Of a stretch of DNA of 64,000 nucleotides, positions 62,854 to 64,000 are shown piece after piece; within the stretch, counting starts at the first letter, position 1, and the number at the start of each line of letters is the position of its first letter. Where the stretch lies: NCBI RefSeq assembly GCF_003054325.1, contig NZ_QBKU01000001.1, positions 310,001 to 374,000 of the forward strand, in the 5' to 3' direction. The stretch is from Sulfitobacter mediterraneus. Lineage in GTDB: Bacteria; Pseudomonadota; Alphaproteobacteria; Rhodobacterales; Rhodobacteraceae. The position numbers and the translations under genes were made by a program. The notes below the pieces were generated by a model, which worked only from the letters and a program-made list of their open reading frames with translations, was not told the origin of the DNA and did not search any database.

Positions 62854-63551
62854 TGGATATGGACGCCCATCTGCTGATCGTTGATGACGATGAGCGTATT
62901 CGCACGCTGCTTCAGAAATTTCTGATGCGGAACGGGTTTTTGGTCACCGCCGCCCGCGATGCCGCCCATGCGCGGCGCATTCTGGCGGGGCTGGATTTTG
63001 ATCTGATCGTTCTGGATGTGATGATGCCTGGCGAGGATGGTCTGTCGCTCACCCAATCGCTGCGCGAAACGATGCAGACACCGATCATGCTGCTGACCGC
63101 CAAAGGCGAGACTGGCAACCGGATCGAAGGGCTTGAGGCGGGGGCGGATGATTATCTGGCCAAGCCGTTTGAACCCAAGGAACTGCTGCTACGTATCAAC
63201 GCCATTTTGCGGCGTATGCCTGATACCAGTGCGCAAGATGCCGCGCCCAAGGTGCTGTCGCTGGGGCCGATCCGGTATGATCTGGAACGCGGTGAAATGT
63301 GGCAGGGCGATGATCTGGTCCGGCTGACCGCCACCGAGGTGCAATTGATGAAGATCTTTGCCGCTCAGCCCGGTGTGCCTCTGAGCCGTGCCAAACTTGT
63401 TGAGGAATTGGGCCGCGATCGGGGGCAGGCGCAGGAACGTGCCGTGGACGTTCAGATCACCCGCCTGCGCCGCAAGATTGAGGACAATCCCAAACAGCCG
63501 CGCTACCTGCAAACGGTGCGCGGCGCGGGGTATATGCTGGCGCCGGATTGA
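62850..63551 (+). CDS. OmpR-type response regulator
   Basis: A 233-residue two-domain regulator. The receiver domain has acidic residues D12-D14 in VDDDE, phosphate acceptor D56 in LDVMMPGEDG, T83 and K105 in AKPFEP. The C-terminal winged helix contains TATEVQLMKIFAAQP and RAVDVQITRLRRKI. No histidine kinase gene is adjacent, which makes it an orphan here. Coupled to the MarR gene by overlap. Confidence 0.93.
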   Translation: MMDMDAHLLIVDDDERIRTLLQKFLMRNGFLVTAARDAAHARRILAGLDFDLIVLDVMMPGEDGLSLTQSLRETMQTPIMLLTAKGETGNRIEGLEAGADDYLAKPFEPKELLLRINAILRRMPDTSAQDAAPKVLSLGPIRYDLERGEMWQGDDLVRLTATEVQLMKIFAAQPGVPLSRAKLVEELGRDRGQAQERAVDVQITRLRRKIEDNPKQPRYLQTVRGAGYMLAPD

Positions 63552-63582
63552 TAAAAGGCGCGGGTTTGGCCAGCGCGGCAAA

Positions 63583-63632
63583 GGGGGGCCAGCCCCCCTG
63601 ACCCCCCGAAATATTTAAGGCCAAAAAGAAAG
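63583..63632 (+). terminator. G/C hairpin with GCCAAAAAGAA tail after the response regulator
   Basis: GGGGGG and CCCCCC form a 6-bp stem around CCAG, followed by a second C run, AAATATTTAAGGCCAAAAAGAAAG. The same GCCAAA-x-GAAG tail follows the hairpin at 17876-17914. In both cases it lies just 3' of a gene in that gene's orientation, suggesting a 3'-end element. Confidence 0.45.
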
Positions 63633-63704
63633 ATGACCCGCGCATCTGGCAGGCCTTTCGCTTCGCCGTTAATGTGGCCGGGAATTTGACAGAAAGGCAC
63701 TGAC

Positions 63705-63947
63705 ATGTCCGAGACATCCGTAGATGAGATGAACTTTGAAACTGCGATGGCGGAGCTGGAAAAGGTTCTGGGCCAGCTGGAGCGGGGCGATGTGGCGCTG
63801 GACGAATCTATTGCGCTTTATGAACGGGGTGCGGCGTTAAAGGCGCGGTGCGAGGCCAAGCTGAAAGAAGCCGAAGAAAAGGTGGCGGCGATTACCTTGG
63901 ACGGCGAGGGCAATCCCGTGGGGGCGAAACCTGTTGAAGGTCTCTGA
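63705..63947 (+). CDS. xseB: Exodeoxyribonuclease VII small subunit
   Basis: An 80-residue coiled-coil subunit of exonuclease VII. The family signature is clear: FETAMAELEKVLGQLERGDV followed by LDESIALYERGAAL. AAAGG lies 7 nt before the ATG. In related genomes isoprenoid genes (ispA, dxs) often follow, but the 53 bases left in the window are too few to call one. Confidence 0.95.
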   Translation: MSETSVDEMNFETAMAELEKVLGQLERGDVALDESIALYERGAALKARCEAKLKEAEEKVAAITLDGEGNPVGAKPVEGL

Positions 63948-64000
63948 GATAGACGGATCAAACGCACGGTTGCCGTTTCCGCAGGCCCTTGGCGCGGCGC

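Noticed and set aside
63948..64000. Start of an isoprenoid synthase (ispA) after xseB
   Set aside because: Only 53 bases remain, without a clear start or family sequence. A TTG-started frame overlapping xseB is open but cannot be supported.
1..64000. CRISPR arrays, insertion sequences, prophage or toxin-antitoxin genes
   Set aside because: No regular repeat-spacer pattern, terminal-repeat pair, transposase, integrase or matching small gene pair was seen.

Overview
The window looks like chromosomal DNA of a marine alphaproteobacterium of the Roseobacter/Rhodobacteraceae group. The supporting signs are an RpoE-ChrR photooxidative-stress locus next to a cyclopropane-fatty-acid-synthase operon, petABC for a bacterial cytochrome bc1 complex, TRAP and remnant tripartite-tricarboxylate transporters, a sulfonate (DHPS/sulfolactate) module, a non-pyrrolysine MttB-like methyltransferase, FAD/GcvT methyl-amine oxidation and glutathione-dependent formaldehyde dehydrogenase. 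This assignment is inferred from gene content; no rRNA or other phylogenetic marker was examined. I see no phage, insertion sequence, integrase, plasmid function or CRISPR array.

Region 1-16 kb is accessory catabolism. It starts with a cut-off DadA-like oxidoreductase diverging from an Asp/Glu racemase, then a YcaQ-like winged-helix protein coupled to a LacI regulator, and tRNA-Arg(CCU). Next comes a divergent catabolic cluster around a FadR-type regulator: semialdehyde dehydrogenase and a ThDP enzyme on one side; a beta-hydroxyacid-type dehydrogenase, a TRAP transporter (order P-M-Q) and a NIPSNAP protein on the other. From 12.7 to 15.1 kb lies a gene graveyard: a frameshifted small monooxygenase-like gene and a decayed tctCBA transporter operon.

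Region 15-37 kb is nitrogen, one-carbon and sulfonate metabolism: diaminopropionate ammonia-lyase-like and MttB-like genes (divergent), a molybdenum hydroxylase with its 2Fe-2S and di-haem partners, glutathione-dependent formaldehyde dehydrogenase, an Lrp regulator diverging from a fused indolepyruvate:ferredoxin oxidoreductase, a dimethylglycine-dehydrogenase-like enzyme, hpsN-comDE, an FAD monooxygenase, and an ALDH/SDR pair. A SulP transporter, malonyl-CoA synthetase and an unusual TIM-barrel/cupin fusion follow up to 41 kb.

Region 41-47 kb is the most coherent regulatory unit. rpoE-chrR faces a five-gene operon (FAD oxidoreductase, DUF1365, cfa, SDR, DUF2177). Between them are two mirror-image promoters, each TGATCC with an 18-nt spacer and a TAA-starting -10 box, which is what an auto-regulated RpoE regulon should look like.

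Region 47-64 kb is mostly housekeeping: tRNA-Lys, dapF, mtaB, petABC, a GST, a PaiB-like protein, ribH2 under an FMN riboswitch, thiBPQ under a TPP riboswitch, aroC, a DMT exporter, cobO, an SDR, ilvE, a MarR/response-regulator pair and xseB. In both riboswitches I find a downstream helix that would bury the Shine-Dalgarno of the first gene, pointing to translational control. Start codons were moved from the longest open frame wherever a Shine-Dalgarno or family N-terminus decided it.
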